From Paenibacillus stellifer (GTDB taxonomy: Bacteria; Bacillota; Bacilli; Paenibacillales; Paenibacillaceae), in NCBI RefSeq assembly GCF_000758685.1, contig NZ_CP009286.1, positions 2,138,501 through 2,202,500 of the forward strand: 64,000 nt of DNA. The letters are read 5' to 3'. The notes below the pieces were generated by a model. It ran no database searches. It saw nothing but the letters and a program-made list of their open reading frames with translations, and was not told the origin of the DNA. Within the stretch, counting starts at the first letter, position 1. Every line of letters begins with the position of its first letter. The translations under genes were made by a program, and so were the position numbers. Of the stretch, positions 16,708 to 26,172 are shown in pieces.

Positions 16708-19374
16708 ATGGACAAGGACAAGCTGATTTTAATAGATGGAAATAACGTGATCTACCGGGCATTCTTCGCCATGCCTCCTCTGACGAACACGGCGGGCCAA
16801 CAGACCAATGCCGTCTACGGCTTCACGACGATGCTGCTGCGCCTGATTGAAGAGCATAAGCCGACCCACCTGATCGTCGCTTTCGACGCGGGCAAGGTTA
16901 CCTTCCGCCATGAGGGCTACCAGGATTATAAGGGCGGGAGACAGAAGACGCCGCCGGAGCTGTCGGAGCAGTTCCCCCTGCTGAAAGATCTGCTGAAGAA
17001 TCTGGGCGTTCCCCAGTATGAGATCGTGAACTATGAAGCGGATGACATCATCGGAACCATCTCCCGGGAAGCCGATGAAGCGGGCCGCGAAGTGATGATC
17101 GTCTCCGGGGATAAAGATATGCTGCAGCTGGCGTCGGATCATACGAAGATTGCGCTGATCCGCAAGGGCGTGACGGAAATCGAACTGTACGGCCCGGAGG
17201 AAATCCGGAGCAAATACGATCTGACGCCGGAGCAGATCATTGACCTCAAAGGTCTGATGGGCGATGCGAGCGACAATATCCCGGGCGTGCCGGGAGTCGG
17301 CGAGAAGACTGCGCTCAAGCTGCTTGCCCAGTTTGGCTCGGTCGAGGGCGTTATCGCCGGAACCGGTGAGCTGAAGGGCAAGATGAAGGAGAAGCTGGAA
17401 ACGCATGCCGATGATGCGGTCATGAGCAAGAAGCTCGCTACCATCTTCCGCGAAGTACCGTTGACCCATTCATGGGAGGATATGAAATTTTCCGGTCTCA
17501 AGAGCGACACGGCCGGCCCTGCGCTGGCGAAGCTGGAGTTCAAGTCGCTGCTGGAGCGGCTGAATCTGAGCGGCCATGCGCCTGTGGATGGAGAAGTCGC
17601 CGCACCGGCGCCGGAGCTTGACATTGTGATAGCTGCGGGCGGGTCGGAGCTTGATGCAGCTGTTGCAGCGTTGCCGGAGGTCAAGGCGCTGCATGTGGAG
17701 ACCTACGGCGACAATCCTCACCGGTCCGAGGTGATCGGAGTGGCGCTCTCGACGCCGGAGAAGCATTATTTTGTGCCGTTCGAGACGCTGAAGAGCGGTG
17801 AGGCCGAGGCGTTGCGCGCCTGGCTGGCGGATGAGAAGTCGCCGAAGAACGGCTATGATCTGCACCGCGCGGACCTGGCCCTGCATTGGCAGGGCATTCC
17901 CTTCGCGGGTGCGGTCCATGATGTCCAGCTGGCCGCCTACCTGCTGGACCCGACCGAAGCGAACCAGAACTTAAGCGATCTGGTTGCCAAATACGGGCTG
18001 CCACATCTGGCGGCGGACGAAGAAGTGTTCGGCAAGGGTGCGAAGTACAAGGTGCCGGAACTGGCGGTGCTGGGCGCCCATGTCGCCGCCAAGAGCGCGG
18101 CTGTGCTCGGCGTCGTGCCGAAGCAGGAGCAGGATCTTGCCGATACGGCCATGCTGAAGCTGTTCCACGACCTGGAGATGCCGCTGTCGCGTATTTTGGC
18201 CGACATGGAGAAGCAGGGCATCCTGGTTAACCAGGATGGACTCAAAGAGCTTGGACGTGAATTCGAGCGGACGATTGCCGGGCTTGTGGAGCAGATTTAT
18301 GAGATTGCGGGCACCGAGTTCAATCTGAACTCCACGAAGCAACTGGGTGAAATCTTGTTCGACAAGCTGGGCCTGCCGGTGGTCAAGAAGACCAAAACCG
18401 GTTACTCCACCGACGCCGAGGTGCTGGAGAAGCTGGCCCCTTATCATGATATCGTACAGATGATTCTGCAGTACCGGACGATCGCCAAGCTGCAATCGAC
18501 TTATGTGGAAGGGCTGCTGAAGGAAATTGCGCCTTCGACGGGCAAGGTCCACACCTTCTATCGCCAGACGATCGCCGCAACCGGTCGGCTAAGCAGCCAG
18601 TTCCCTAACCTGCAGAACATCCCGATCCGGCTGGAGGAAGGCCGCAAAATCCGCAAGGTCTTCGTCCCTTCCGAGCCGGGTTGGTCGATTCTGGCGGCTG
18701 ACTATTCGCAGATTGAGCTGAGGGTGCTGGCGCATATTTCGGATGATGCCAGACTGAAAGATGCGTTCCTGCATGATATGGACATTCATACGAAGACGGC
18801 GATGGATGTATTCGGTGTGCCGGCCGAAGCGGTGGACAGCAATATGCGCCGTTCTGCAAAGGCGGTCAACTTCGGCATTGTCTATGGCATCAGCGACTAT
18901 GGCTTGTCGCAGAACCTGAACATTACCCGTAAAGAAGCTGCCAAGTTTATCGACGCTTACTTTGAAGTATTCCAGGGTGTGCGTCGTTATATGGATGACA
19001 TCGTGAAAGAGGCGCGCAAAGCGGGCTATGTCACAACGCTGCTGGAGCGCCGCCGCTATTTGCCGGAGATCAATGCGAGCAATTTCAATCAGCGGTCGTT
19101 CGCCGAGCGGACAGCGATGAATACGCCGATTCAGGGCACCGCTGCCGACATCATCAAGCTGGCCATGATTCACATGGACCGCGCGCTGTTCGAGCGGGGA
19201 CTGAAGAGCCGCATGCTGCTTCAGGTGCATGACGAACTGGTCTTCGAGGTGCCGGAGGATGAACTGGAGATTATGAAGACTCTCGTGCCGGAGGTAATGG
19301 AAGCCGCGCTGAAGCTGTCCGTGCCGCTCAAGGCTGAGGTAAGTTATGGAAGCGACTGGTATGAGGCGAAATAA
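16708..19374 (+). CDS. polA: DNA polymerase I
   Basis: An 888-residue replication and repair polymerase. The 5' nuclease domain covers about 1-290 (IDGNNVIYRAFFAMPP at the start, the Asp cluster in YEADDIIG). The polymerase domain carries motif A (DYSQIELRVLAH), motif B (RRSAKAVNFGIVYG) and motif C (QVHDELVFEVP). In the middle domain the 3'-5' exonuclease carboxylates look lost: the first motif reads VETYG, the second has Ala where the Asp should be, the third lacks its Asp. This is like the thermophilic Bacillus enzyme. ATG 16708 follows GAGGTG. mutM lies 53 bp downstream, as in Bacillus. Confidence 0.97.
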   Translation: MDKDKLILIDGNNVIYRAFFAMPPLTNTAGQQTNAVYGFTTMLLRLIEEHKPTHLIVAFDAGKVTFRHEGYQDYKGGRQKTPPELSEQFPLLKDLLKNLGVPQYEIVNYEADDIIGTISREADEAGREVMIVSGDKDMLQLASDHTKIALIRKGVTEIELYGPEEIRSKYDLTPEQIIDLKGLMGDASDNIPGVPGVGEKTALKLLAQFGSVEGVIAGTGELKGKMKEKLETHADDAVMSKKLATIFREVPLTHSWEDMKFSGLKSDTAGPALAKLEFKSLLERLNLSGHAPVDGEVAAPAPELDIVIAAGGSELDAAVAALPEVKALHVETYGDNPHRSEVIGVALSTPEKHYFVPFETLKSGEAEALRAWLADEKSPKNGYDLHRADLALHWQGIPFAGAVHDVQLAAYLLDPTEANQNLSDLVAKYGLPHLAADEEVFGKGAKYKVPELAVLGAHVAAKSAAVLGVVPKQEQDLADTAMLKLFHDLEMPLSRILADMEKQGILVNQDGLKELGREFERTIAGLVEQIYEIAGTEFNLNSTKQLGEILFDKLGLPVVKKTKTGYSTDAEVLEKLAPYHDIVQMILQYRTIAKLQSTYVEGLLKEIAPSTGKVHTFYRQTIAATGRLSSQFPNLQNIPIRLEEGRKIRKVFVPSEPGWSILAADYSQIELRVLAHISDDARLKDAFLHDMDIHTKTAMDVFGVPAEAVDSNMRRSAKAVNFGIVYGISDYGLSQNLNITRKEAAKFIDAYFEVFQGVRRYMDDIVKEARKAGYVTTLLERRRYLPEINASNFNQRSFAERTAMNTPIQGTAADIIKLAMIHMDRALFERGLKSRMLLQVHDELVFEVPEDELEIMKTLVPEVMEAALKLSVPLKAEVSYGSDWYEAK

Positions 19375-19427
19375 AGTCCCGCGCCCCCGGCTTATCTTGG
19401 TATAATGAAAGCTGAGGTGATGACATC

Positions 19428-20264
19428 ATGCCGGAACTTCCGGAGGTAGAGACCGTTAAGCGAACATTGAACACCTTGATTCACGGTAAAAGAATACAAA
19501 AAGTCACCGTCCGGCTGCCCCGGATTATCCGGCGGCCGGACGATATCACGATATTTGCGCATATGCTGGAAGGCCATACAATCCAGACGGTGGAGCGGCG
19601 CGGCAAATTTCTGCGTTTTCTGCTGGATGGACTCGTGCTGGTCAGCCATCTGCGGATGGAGGGGCGGTACGGCCTGTATGCCGAGGGCGATCCTCTGGAC
19701 AAGCACAGTCATGTGATTTTCCACTTCGATGACGGCACTGAGCTCCGGTACACCGATGTCCGGCAGTTCGGGACAATGGATCTGTTCCTTCCCGGCGAGG
19801 ATCTTCTTCAGCAGCCGCTGAAAAATCTGGGGCTGGAGCCGCTGTCTCCTGATTTTACGGCGGAGGCGTTTAAGGCTCTGCTTGCCGGGAAGAATACAAA
19901 AATCAAACCGCTGCTGCTCAATCAGGCATACGTGGTCGGCATCGGCAATATTTATGTGGATGAGTCCCTGCATGCTGCAGGCATTCATCCGGAGAGAGCT
20001 GCCGGTTCCTTGACCGATGAGCAGATCGTCCGGCTTCACGACTCCATTGTCGATACGCTGACGAACGCGGTGAACGCCGGCGGCTCTTCCGTTAAGTCCT
20101 ACGTGAACGGCCAGGGAGAGAGCGGAAGCTATCAGCATAAGCTTCGGATATACGGGCGTAAGGATGAACCTTGTTACACTTGCGGCTCCAAGGTGGAGAA
20201 GAGCGTTGTCGGGGGACGGGGCACGCATTTTTGCCCAAGCTGCCAGCCTCCGCTGCTGACCTAG
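19428..20264 (+). CDS. mutM: Formamidopyrimidine-DNA glycosylase MutM
   Basis: Removes 8-oxoguanine and ring-opened purines. Processed N-terminus PELPEVE gives the catalytic Pro and Glu. The Lys in RRGKFLRF and the H2TH region (LLLNQAYVVGIGNIYVDE) are present. A C-terminal zinc finger (CYTC ... CPSC) lies near residues 250-272. At 278 residues it is normal. Follows polA in the conserved repair cluster. Confidence 0.97.
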   Translation: MPELPEVETVKRTLNTLIHGKRIQKVTVRLPRIIRRPDDITIFAHMLEGHTIQTVERRGKFLRFLLDGLVLVSHLRMEGRYGLYAEGDPLDKHSHVIFHFDDGTELRYTDVRQFGTMDLFLPGEDLLQQPLKNLGLEPLSPDFTAEAFKALLAGKNTKIKPLLLNQAYVVGIGNIYVDESLHAAGIHPERAAGSLTDEQIVRLHDSIVDTLTNAVNAGGSSVKSYVNGQGESGSYQHKLRIYGRKDEPCYTCGSKVEKSVVGGRGTHFCPSCQPPLLT

Positions 20265-20457
20265 GCCGGTTTATTCTGGATTCTCCAGTCTGCGCTGGAT
20301 TGCGCCGGATAATTAGTTGTTTCACACGGTTTCAAGAAGGATGACACCACCGGGACCTCCCGCCCATATACTGGGTGAAGAATGCTACATTAGCGAACGA
20401 CGGCTTGAGGGGTTGAAGGCCCCTTATAGCCCCGGTTCTTCACGGGAGGGATTGCGG

Positions 20458-21243
20458 GTGTTTAGCCCTTTTGTTTCACTGCTGCTGCTGGCTTTTGCCC
20501 TGAGTCTGGACGGTTTCGGCGTTGGCGTTACATATGGTCTGCGCAAGCTGAAAATTCCTTTGTTCTCGGTTCTGATCATTGCGCTGTGTTCAGGCGTTGT
20601 GATGAGCGTGTCGATGCAGGTCGGCGTGCTGCTCTCATCGGTTGTATCTCCCGGGATTGCGTCCCGTATCGGCGCTGTCATCATTTTGCTGATGGGCTGC
20701 TGGTCGCTGGTGCAGATGCTGATCCAGAAGGATGACGGCAAGGCGGCCGAAGCGAGGGGCGGCGAGCAGGCTGAAGCAGGTGAACATGCGGGAGAGAACG
20801 GCAGTGAATGTGTGCCTGTGGAGCTTGATGTGGTCTTGACGTCATCCGGGCCGTCTTTGCCAGAACCGGTGCGCGCAGATGATGGGAATCAAGACGAGAA
20901 GTCCGCCGTATTCTCGCTGGAGCTTCGGCGTCTTGGGATCGTCATTCAGATTCTGCGCACCCCGTCGTCGGCGGATATGGACAAATCGGGCAGCATTTCG
21001 CCCCTTGAAGCGCTGGTCCTCGGGATTGCGCTTTCCCTTGACGCATTCGGAGCAGGGCTTGGCGCTGCGCTCTTGGGCTTTGAACCGCTGCGGACTTCGC
21101 TTACGATTGCGCTGTTCAGCGGAAGCATTCTGCTTCTGGGGCTTCATACCGGCTTCCGGTTCTCCGGAAGCTCCTGGATGAAGCGGGCTTCGCTGCTGCC
21201 GGCGCTCTTATTGATTGCCATTGGAATACTGAAGCTGTTATGA
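20458..21243 (+). CDS. ytaF: YtaF-type sporulation membrane protein (MntP-like fold)
   Basis: A 261-residue polytopic protein whose two halves each start with a related motif (FALSLDGFGVG near residue 13 and IALSLDAFGAG near 197). The halves are separated by a hydrophilic loop of about 70 residues. This repeat is typical of YtaF and MntP-type exporters. The frame is open from TTG 20317, but GTG 20458 follows GGGAGGG with 7-nt spacing and begins the hydrophobic N-terminus, so it is preferred. Position between mutM and coaE matches Bacillus ytaF. Transport substrate unknown. Confidence 0.88.
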   Translation: MFSPFVSLLLLAFALSLDGFGVGVTYGLRKLKIPLFSVLIIALCSGVVMSVSMQVGVLLSSVVSPGIASRIGAVIILLMGCWSLVQMLIQKDDGKAAEARGGEQAEAGEHAGENGSECVPVELDVVLTSSGPSLPEPVRADDGNQDEKSAVFSLELRRLGIVIQILRTPSSADMDKSGSISPLEALVLGIALSLDAFGAGLGAALLGFEPLRTSLTIALFSGSILLLGLHTGFRFSGSSWMKRASLLPALLLIAIGILKLL

Positions 21244-21252
21244 GGTGAAAAC

Positions 21253-21852
21253 ATGATTATGGGTTTGACCGGAGGAATAGCCTCCGGCAAAAGCACCGTG
21301 TCCGCCCTGCTGGTGAGCAAGGGAGCAAGGCTCGTCGACGCCGATGCCATTGCCCGGGAGATCATGCTCCCCGGACACGAGGTGCTGGCCTCCGTTGCCG
21401 AATTCTTCGGCGCGGAGGTGCTGCAACCCGACGGAACGCTGAACCGGTCGAAGCTGGGGGACATCGTATTCCGCGACCCTGAAGCCCGGAAGACGCTCAA
21501 CGGGCTAACCCATCCGGTGATCCGCAGGATTACCCGGGAGCGGATGGAGGCTTTTGAGCGGGAGGATGCTTCCCGGCTTACTATCGTGGATATTCCGCTG
21601 CTCTACGAAACGGAGCAGGAGGATCTGTTCGAGAAGATCTTGGTGGTTTATGTACCGCGTGAGGTGCAGATTCAGCGGCTGATCGCCCGAAATGGGCTGA
21701 CGGAGGAACAGGCCAAGGCCCGGCTCGATTCGCAGATGGATATTGAGCTCAAACGGGAGAAGGCCGACTACGTGATTGACAACAGTGGCGATCCCGCCGA
21801 AACAGAGAAGCAGATCGAGCAGTTGATGGACAGGCTGGGATTTACATGCTGA
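21253..21852 (+). CDS. coaE: Dephospho-CoA kinase
   Basis: Last step of coenzyme A synthesis, phosphorylating dephospho-CoA. P-loop GLTGGIASGKST at residues 4-15, LVDADAIAREI, and the lid region RLIARNGLTEEQAKAR. 199 residues. GAGGTGA lies 5 nt before ATG 21253. It overlaps the next gene by 7 bp, so translation is likely coupled. Confidence 0.96.
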   Translation: MIMGLTGGIASGKSTVSALLVSKGARLVDADAIAREIMLPGHEVLASVAEFFGAEVLQPDGTLNRSKLGDIVFRDPEARKTLNGLTHPVIRRITRERMEAFEREDASRLTIVDIPLLYETEQEDLFEKILVVYVPREVQIQRLIARNGLTEEQAKARLDSQMDIELKREKADYVIDNSGDPAETEKQIEQLMDRLGFTC

Positions 21853-22415
21853 GGCTGCTGCGCAAAAAACGGGTTCTGCTTCTCTTGTTCATCGGCTTCA
21901 CCGCCGTTCTGTTTCTCAGCACGAACTGGATGTCCTGGTTCTATCCCATCCATTATAAAGAGGATATCCGCAAGCACAGCCTCACTTATCAGGTCGACCC
22001 CTTTCTTGTCGCAGCCATCATCCGGGTCGAGACGAACTACAAGACCGGCAAGGAATCCCGTAAGGGAGCGCTGGGACTCATGCAATTGATGCCTGACACG
22101 GCGAAATGGGCGCTCGAGAAGGCCAAGCTGCCCGATGTTTCGCTGGACAAGCTGAGGGATGAACCTTCCGCTAACATTGAGCTGGGAACCTGGTATCTGC
22201 ATACGCTGTCAGGAGAGTTCGGCGGCAACCGTGCGATGATGATTGCGGCTTATAATGCGGGGCCGGGGAAGGTGAAGAGCTGGCTGGAGGACGGTTCCTG
22301 GGACGGAAGCGAGGAGCAGTTGAAGAATATTCCGTTCGGTGAAACGCGGCACTATGTGCAGCGGGTCATTTATTATTACAATCAGTATGTTGAAATCTAC
22401 GGAAACATGTTCTGA
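21846..22415 (+). CDS. Membrane-anchored lytic transglycosylase (SLT domain)
   Basis: Cleaves peptidoglycan glycan strands. An N-terminal basic stretch plus membrane anchor (residues 9-27) is followed by the SLT domain with catalytic Glu E62 in IRVETNYKTG, GLMQLMPDTA, and AAYNAGPGKV. The 189-residue size fits a minimal anchored enzyme acting outside the membrane. Bacillus has a similar gene (yjbJ family). It shares 7 bp with coaE. Confidence 0.92.
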   Translation: MLRLLRKKRVLLLLFIGFTAVLFLSTNWMSWFYPIHYKEDIRKHSLTYQVDPFLVAAIIRVETNYKTGKESRKGALGLMQLMPDTAKWALEKAKLPDVSLDKLRDEPSANIELGTWYLHTLSGEFGGNRAMMIAAYNAGPGKVKSWLEDGSWDGSEEQLKNIPFGETRHYVQRVIYYYNQYVEIYGNMF

Positions 22416-22435
22416 CCCAAAATTCAACGCATAAA

Positions 22436-22470
22436 GAAGTGCCGGCGGCCTGAAGGCCGCTCAGCACTTC
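22436..22470. terminator. Bidirectional terminator
   Basis: GAAGTGC and GCACTTC arms extend into GCGGCC/GGCCGC with a TGAA loop. It lies between the converging transglycosylase and SASP genes; the T-richer flank is on the - side. Confidence 0.8.
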
Positions 22471-22496
22471 CAAATCATTGCCCTGTTAAAGGCGAA

Positions 22497-22727
22497 TTAC
22501 TGGAATTGTCCAGCCAGCTGTTGTTCGGCCAGAGTTACCAGACGTTTGGTGATGTATCCACCGATCGAACCGTTTTCGTAAGAAGTTTTATTGCCTTGAT
22601 ATCCGTCCGGGGAAAGAGTGATACCAAGTTCTTGGGCAACCTCATATTTCAGTTGCTCCAAAGCGGCGTTGGCTTTAGGTACAACCAGGTTGTTGGTGCT
22701 GGAGCTGCCATTGCTTGCCTGTGCCAT
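22497..22727 (-). CDS. Alpha/beta-type small acid-soluble spore protein
   Basis: A 76-residue DNA-binding protein of the forespore that protects DNA from UV and is degraded at germination. The germination-protease site region KYEVAQELG and the second family motif (GGYITKRLVTLAEQQL) are clear. AGGAGGTGAA precedes the ATG. A CATAATA element on the - strand at 22758-22764 resembles a sigma-G -10, but the nearest -35-like GAATA is only 14 bp away, so I do not call the promoter firmly. This gene shows that the host sporulates. Confidence 0.95.
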   Translation of the reverse strand: MAQASNGSSSTNNLVVPKANAALEQLKYEVAQELGITLSPDGYQGNKTSYENGSIGGYITKRLVTLAEQQLAGQFQ

Positions 22728-22867
22728 TGTTGTTCACCTCCTATCGGTTGGTAACAGTATTATGTGCCGAACCTGCCATATTCATAACCGGAACGGACAA
22801 GGTGTTTACTGGAAAAAAAGTTCCTCTTGATAACCCAAATACAATGCGAAGGAAGTGACCGCGAGGC

Positions 22868-23341
22868 ATGAAATGCCCTTATTGCGACCATACCAATACC
22901 AAGGTGCTGGACTCCCGTCCGGCCAATGAGAACAGATCCATCAGACGCAGGCGAGAGTGTGAGAAATGCAGCCGCCGTTTTACCACATTTGAAATGGTGG
23001 AGGAGACTCCGCTGATTGTGATCAAAAAGGGCGGCAGCCGCGAGGAATTCAGCCGTGATAAAATTCTCCGGGGCCTGATTCGCGCCTGCGAGAAACGTCC
23101 CGTCTCCGTTGAGCGTCTGGAGATGATCGTCTCCGAGGTCGAGAAATCGCTGCGGGGCATCGCCGTCGCCGAAGTGGAGAGCCGTCAGATCGGCGAGCTG
23201 GTCATGGAACAGCTGTATCCGGTGGACGAGGTTGCCTATGTACGCTTCGCGTCGGTATACCGCCAGTTCAAGGACATCAATATGTTCATGAAAGAGCTGA
23301 AGGCGCTGCTGTCCAAGAATGAAGATGAGGATGTGCTGTAA
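22868..23341 (+). CDS. nrdR: Transcriptional repressor NrdR
   Basis: Zinc-ribbon/ATP-cone repressor of ribonucleotide reductase genes, sensing ATP and dATP. Zinc ligands C3, C6, C31 and C34; the ATP cone starts near residue 48 ([19 protein letters not shown]). 157 residues, usual length. It ends the conserved polA-nrdR block. Confidence 0.97.
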   Translation: MKCPYCDHTNTKVLDSRPANENRSIRRRRECEKCSRRFTTFEMVEETPLIVIKKGGSREEFSRDKILRGLIRACEKRPVSVERLEMIVSEVEKSLRGIAVAEVESRQIGELVMEQLYPVDEVAYVRFASVYRQFKDINMFMKELKALLSKNEDEDVL

Positions 23342-23407
23342 GACGCTGCGGCATCTTGCAGATCGATCGTCGGATGGAGAGGACAGTTACGTGAATATAG
23401 AAAAGTG

Positions 23408-23436
23408 TTGACATCAGGTTTGGGATTCTGTATTAT
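23408..23436 (+). promoter_or_regulatory. Sigma-A promoter of the first tRNA cassette
   Basis: TTGACA (23408), a 17-bp spacer and TATTAT (23431) stand 68 bp before the tRNA-Ala gene. Confidence 0.85.
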
Positions 23437-23503
23437 ATAAAAGTCGGCTGTGAGATATTGCTTAGTGGACAAGCCGATCAGCATACATATCCCAATTCCA
23501 TAA

Positions 23504-23579
23504 GGGGCCTTAGCTCAGCTGGGAGAGCGCATCGCTGGCAGCGATGAGGTCAGGGGTTCGATCCCCCTAGGCTCCACCA
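23504..23579 (+). tRNA. tRNA-Ala (GGC)
   Basis: A 76-nt cloverleaf with acceptor GGGGCCT/AGGCTCC, anticodon loop CTGGCAG and T-arm GGTTCGATC. The CCA end is encoded. Confidence 0.97.
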
Positions 23580-23585
23580 TATTAT

Positions 23586-23658
23586 GGACTCTTAGCTCAG
23601 ATGGTAGAGCATTCGACTCTTAATCGACAGGTCCAGGGTTCGAGCCCCTGAGAGTCCA
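23586..23658 (+). tRNA. tRNA-Lys (CTT)
   Basis: A 73-nt tRNA with acceptor GGACTCT/AGAGTCC, anticodon loop CTCTTAA and T-arm GGTTCGAGC. CCA is not encoded. The first pair of the anticodon stem is a T-C mismatch, as in the other two copies here. Confidence 0.96.
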
Positions 23659-23669
23659 TTATAAGTAAA

Positions 23670-23694
23670 GACGGCAGAGATGCCGTCTCTTTTT
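23670..23694 (+). terminator. Terminator of the first tRNA cassette
   Basis: GACGGCA and TGCCGTC arms on a GAGA loop, followed by TCTTTTT. Confidence 0.92.
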
Positions 23695-23809
23695 GCGTAT
23701 TCAGGAGAAGAGCGGTACAGCAGCGTGTCCTCCCGAATTCACGTGTTACGGATAGAAAATCTTTTCGGCATTAACGGTCGGTTCCGGGGTTAAAATGACA
23801 TCAGGCGTG

Positions 23810-23863
23810 TTGACAGTTCTGCGGAACGAGAGTATATTAAACAATGAATTAAACAATGTTTAA
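23810..23863 (+). promoter_or_regulatory. Promoter and probable TetR operator
   Basis: TTGACA (23810), 17-bp spacer and TATATT (23833). Overlapping and just downstream of the -10, the 11-mer ATTAAACAATG is repeated directly at 23836 and 23848. The second copy lies in the near-perfect palindrome TTAAAC-AAT-GTTTAA (23849-23863). This is the expected place for autorepression by the TetR protein encoded next. Confidence 0.75.
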
Positions 23864-23909
23864 ATCGATGCTTAAATTGGCATTACTAAGGAGGAGAACA
23901 TGAAATAGT

Positions 23910-24557
23910 ATGGCTAAGGGAGAAGAATCGGCGGCGTCTGGCGACAAAGCAACGAAACAGCAAATTCTAGACGCCACGATCGCATTGATCCGCGAGGAAG
24001 GAATTGCGAACCTGACAATGCGGCGGATCGCCGCCAAAGCGGGCAGCAATCTGGCGCTGGTCAATTACCACTACCACTCCAAGGATAATCTGTTGGAAGA
24101 AGCTACGCGCATGCTGATTTCCGGTTTCGACGACGCATTTGGCGCGCTGGAGGACGAGAGCCTGCCGCCAAGAGAGCGGCTGCTGCGTTTTTTCAAGGCC
24201 TATGTCGGCTATCTTCGTCAGTATCCGGGACTAGCGAAGCAGATGGTGGACCAGAGCGGAAACATCCTGCGTTCCATTCATAAGTATTCCCAATACAGCA
24301 AGACGATAAAGAGAAAAAAAATGCTGGAGACACTAAGCGGCATCAGTGGCGTGACCGACGAGAAGCGGCTGCAGCTGATGATGGTACAGCTCCAGGGAGC
24401 TGTGCTGATTCCGATTGTCATGTACCCCTGCGGAAGAGACGAGGAGGCGGAAGTGGAGTCACCGTTCCAGAATCTCCCGTCGGTCGACGAACAGATTGAG
24501 AATCTGTTTGACCATTATTTTTACCGGTATGACCGGGGTGCCTCGCAGCATCAATAA
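23910..24557 (+). CDS. TetR/AcrR family regulator
   Basis: A 215-residue repressor. The N-terminal HTH (KQQILDATIALIREEG, then NLTMRRIAAKAGSNLALVNYHYHSKDNLL) occupies residues 15-65 and a helical ligand-binding domain follows. It is 21 bp upstream of an efflux pump gene, probably its regulator. The Shine-Dalgarno AAGGAGGAG is best placed for a two-codon ORF (ATG AAA TAG, 23900-23908) that ends 1 base before this ATG, 15 nt from the site. Reinitiation after the mini-ORF is likely. Confidence 0.93.
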   Translation: MAKGEESAASGDKATKQQILDATIALIREEGIANLTMRRIAAKAGSNLALVNYHYHSKDNLLEEATRMLISGFDDAFGALEDESLPPRERLLRFFKAYVGYLRQYPGLAKQMVDQSGNILRSIHKYSQYSKTIKRKKMLETLSGISGVTDEKRLQLMMVQLQGAVLIPIVMYPCGRDEEAEVESPFQNLPSVDEQIENLFDHYFYRYDRGASQHQ

Positions 24558-24578
24558 TTAAGTAGTGGAGATGAAAAA

Positions 24579-26075
24579 ATGAAACCTACTGTACAAGGCG
24601 CCGCGGCCGCCGAAGAAAGCTTTTCGCTGAAAGCCATTATTCCGCCGCTGCTGGCGATTATCGTCGGCATGATTATGGTTATTCTGGACAGCACTGTTGT
24701 CAATGTGGCTATCCCCGCTCTGGTGGATTACTTCGATACGAGCCTCAAAACCGTTCAATGGACGATTACAGGATATACGCTTGCTCTGTCTGCTGTTATA
24801 CCTCTGGCTGGCTGGATGAGCGACCGCTTCGGCGCCCGGCGGGTGTTCCTGGGCACGATCATTATGTTCGTCATCGGCTCTGTACTATGTTCCGTCTCTC
24901 AGAGCTCGACGCAGCTGATTGTCTTCCGGATCATTCAGGGTCTTGGCGGGGGGATGGTCGCCCCGATCGGTATGGCGATGGTATTCCGGCTGGCACCGCC
25001 CGAGCGCAGAGGCTCGATTATGGGCATGCTCGGAATTCCGATGCTGCTGGCGCCAGCGCTGGGGCCGGTGCTGTCGGGCTGGCTGATCGAGTATGCAAGC
25101 TGGCACTGGATCTTCCTGATCAATCTGCCGATCGGCATTCTGGCCGTCGTGCTGGGCTTCAAATATTTGCCGATTACCGAGCGGCATGAGACGCCGCATC
25201 TGGATTTGCTGGGCATGATCCTCGCTCCGATCGCGTTTGCGATGCTGGCTTACGGCGTCAACGAAGGGGGCACGGATGGCTGGTCAACGACAGCCGCCAT
25301 CACGGGCCTTGTCGTCGGCGGGGTAGCGCTGCTGCTCTTTATCGTGGTGGAACTGATGCAGAAAAATCCGCTGCTGGAGCTGCGCGTCTTCGGCTCCTCG
25401 CATTTCACCAGAGGCATTCTGCTGGCCTGGATTACACAGGCTGCCCTGTTCGGCTCCATGCTGTTCGTGCCGCTGTATTTGCAGCAGGTGCGCAGCTATA
25501 CGCCGCTTGAGACCGGACTTATCCTTCTGCCGCAGGCGCTGGCTTCGGGAATCGGGATGCCGCTTGGCGGCAGATTGTTTGACAAGATCGGTGCCCGGCC
25601 GCTGGCTTTTGTCGGGTTGATCATCATTTCTGGAGGACTGTTCCTGCTGTCGGGAATTACGGTCGATACCAGTCTGCCGCATATTATGCTGTGTCTGGGC
25701 ATGATGGGGCTCGGAATGGGCCTGACGATGATGCCGGTTAACACCCATGTGTTGAACTCGGCTCCACGCCATCTGGTCGGTCGCGTTACACCGCTGACGA
25801 CGGCGGCGCAGCAAGTGGTAGTCTCGTTCGCCGTTGCGGGGATGACTGGCTATCTGACTTCGCGGATTACCGCGCATATGGCGGAGGCTGGCAAGGGCGG
25901 CAACCCTCTGGCTGCTGCATCGCAGGGCTTCGACGATGTGTTCTTCTTCACGGCCTGCATCGCCGTGGCCGGCGTTCTGTTCAGCCTGTTCCTGCGCAAG
26001 CCCGCCTCTGACGGCGGGAACTCCGGGAAGAAAGCCGCTCCTGCTCCCGAAGCTGCTTCGATGATCGGACATTAA
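24579..26075 (+). CDS. DHA2-type MFS drug efflux transporter
   Basis: A 498-residue proton-coupled exporter of the EmrB/QacA 14-helix group. Motif A (GWMSDRFGARRVF) lies after helix 2. The LDSTVVNVAIP motif in helix 1 and the motif C stretch (PMLLAPALGPVLSGWL) in helix 5 are specific to drug/proton antiporters. Likely controlled together with the upstream TetR gene and ended by a perfect terminator. The drug range cannot be read from sequence. Confidence 0.93.
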   Translation: MKPTVQGAAAAEESFSLKAIIPPLLAIIVGMIMVILDSTVVNVAIPALVDYFDTSLKTVQWTITGYTLALSAVIPLAGWMSDRFGARRVFLGTIIMFVIGSVLCSVSQSSTQLIVFRIIQGLGGGMVAPIGMAMVFRLAPPERRGSIMGMLGIPMLLAPALGPVLSGWLIEYASWHWIFLINLPIGILAVVLGFKYLPITERHETPHLDLLGMILAPIAFAMLAYGVNEGGTDGWSTTAAITGLVVGGVALLLFIVVELMQKNPLLELRVFGSSHFTRGILLAWITQAALFGSMLFVPLYLQQVRSYTPLETGLILLPQALASGIGMPLGGRLFDKIGARPLAFVGLIIISGGLFLLSGITVDTSLPHIMLCLGMMGLGMGLTMMPVNTHVLNSAPRHLVGRVTPLTTAAQQVVVSFAVAGMTGYLTSRITAHMAEAGKGGNPLAAASQGFDDVFFFTACIAVAGVLFSLFLRKPASDGGNSGKKAAPAPEAASMIGH

Positions 26076-26115
26076 TTGCACGAAGAGCATGTGTACGAAA
26101 AATGCCATGCAACTG

Positions 26116-26143
26116 GCTGCCGAGAATTCTCGGCAGCTTTTTT
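26116..26143 (+). terminator. Terminator of the efflux operon
   Basis: A perfect 22-bp palindrome (GCTGCCGAGAA with TTCTCGGCAGC) is followed by six T. Confidence 0.92.
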
Positions 26144-26172
26144 GTGCCTGTGAGTGCGGTATTGGAGCATAA

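Noticed and set aside
22758..22785. Sigma-G promoter for the SASP gene
   Set aside because: The -10-like CATAATA is good, but the -35-like element is 14 bp away instead of 17-18.
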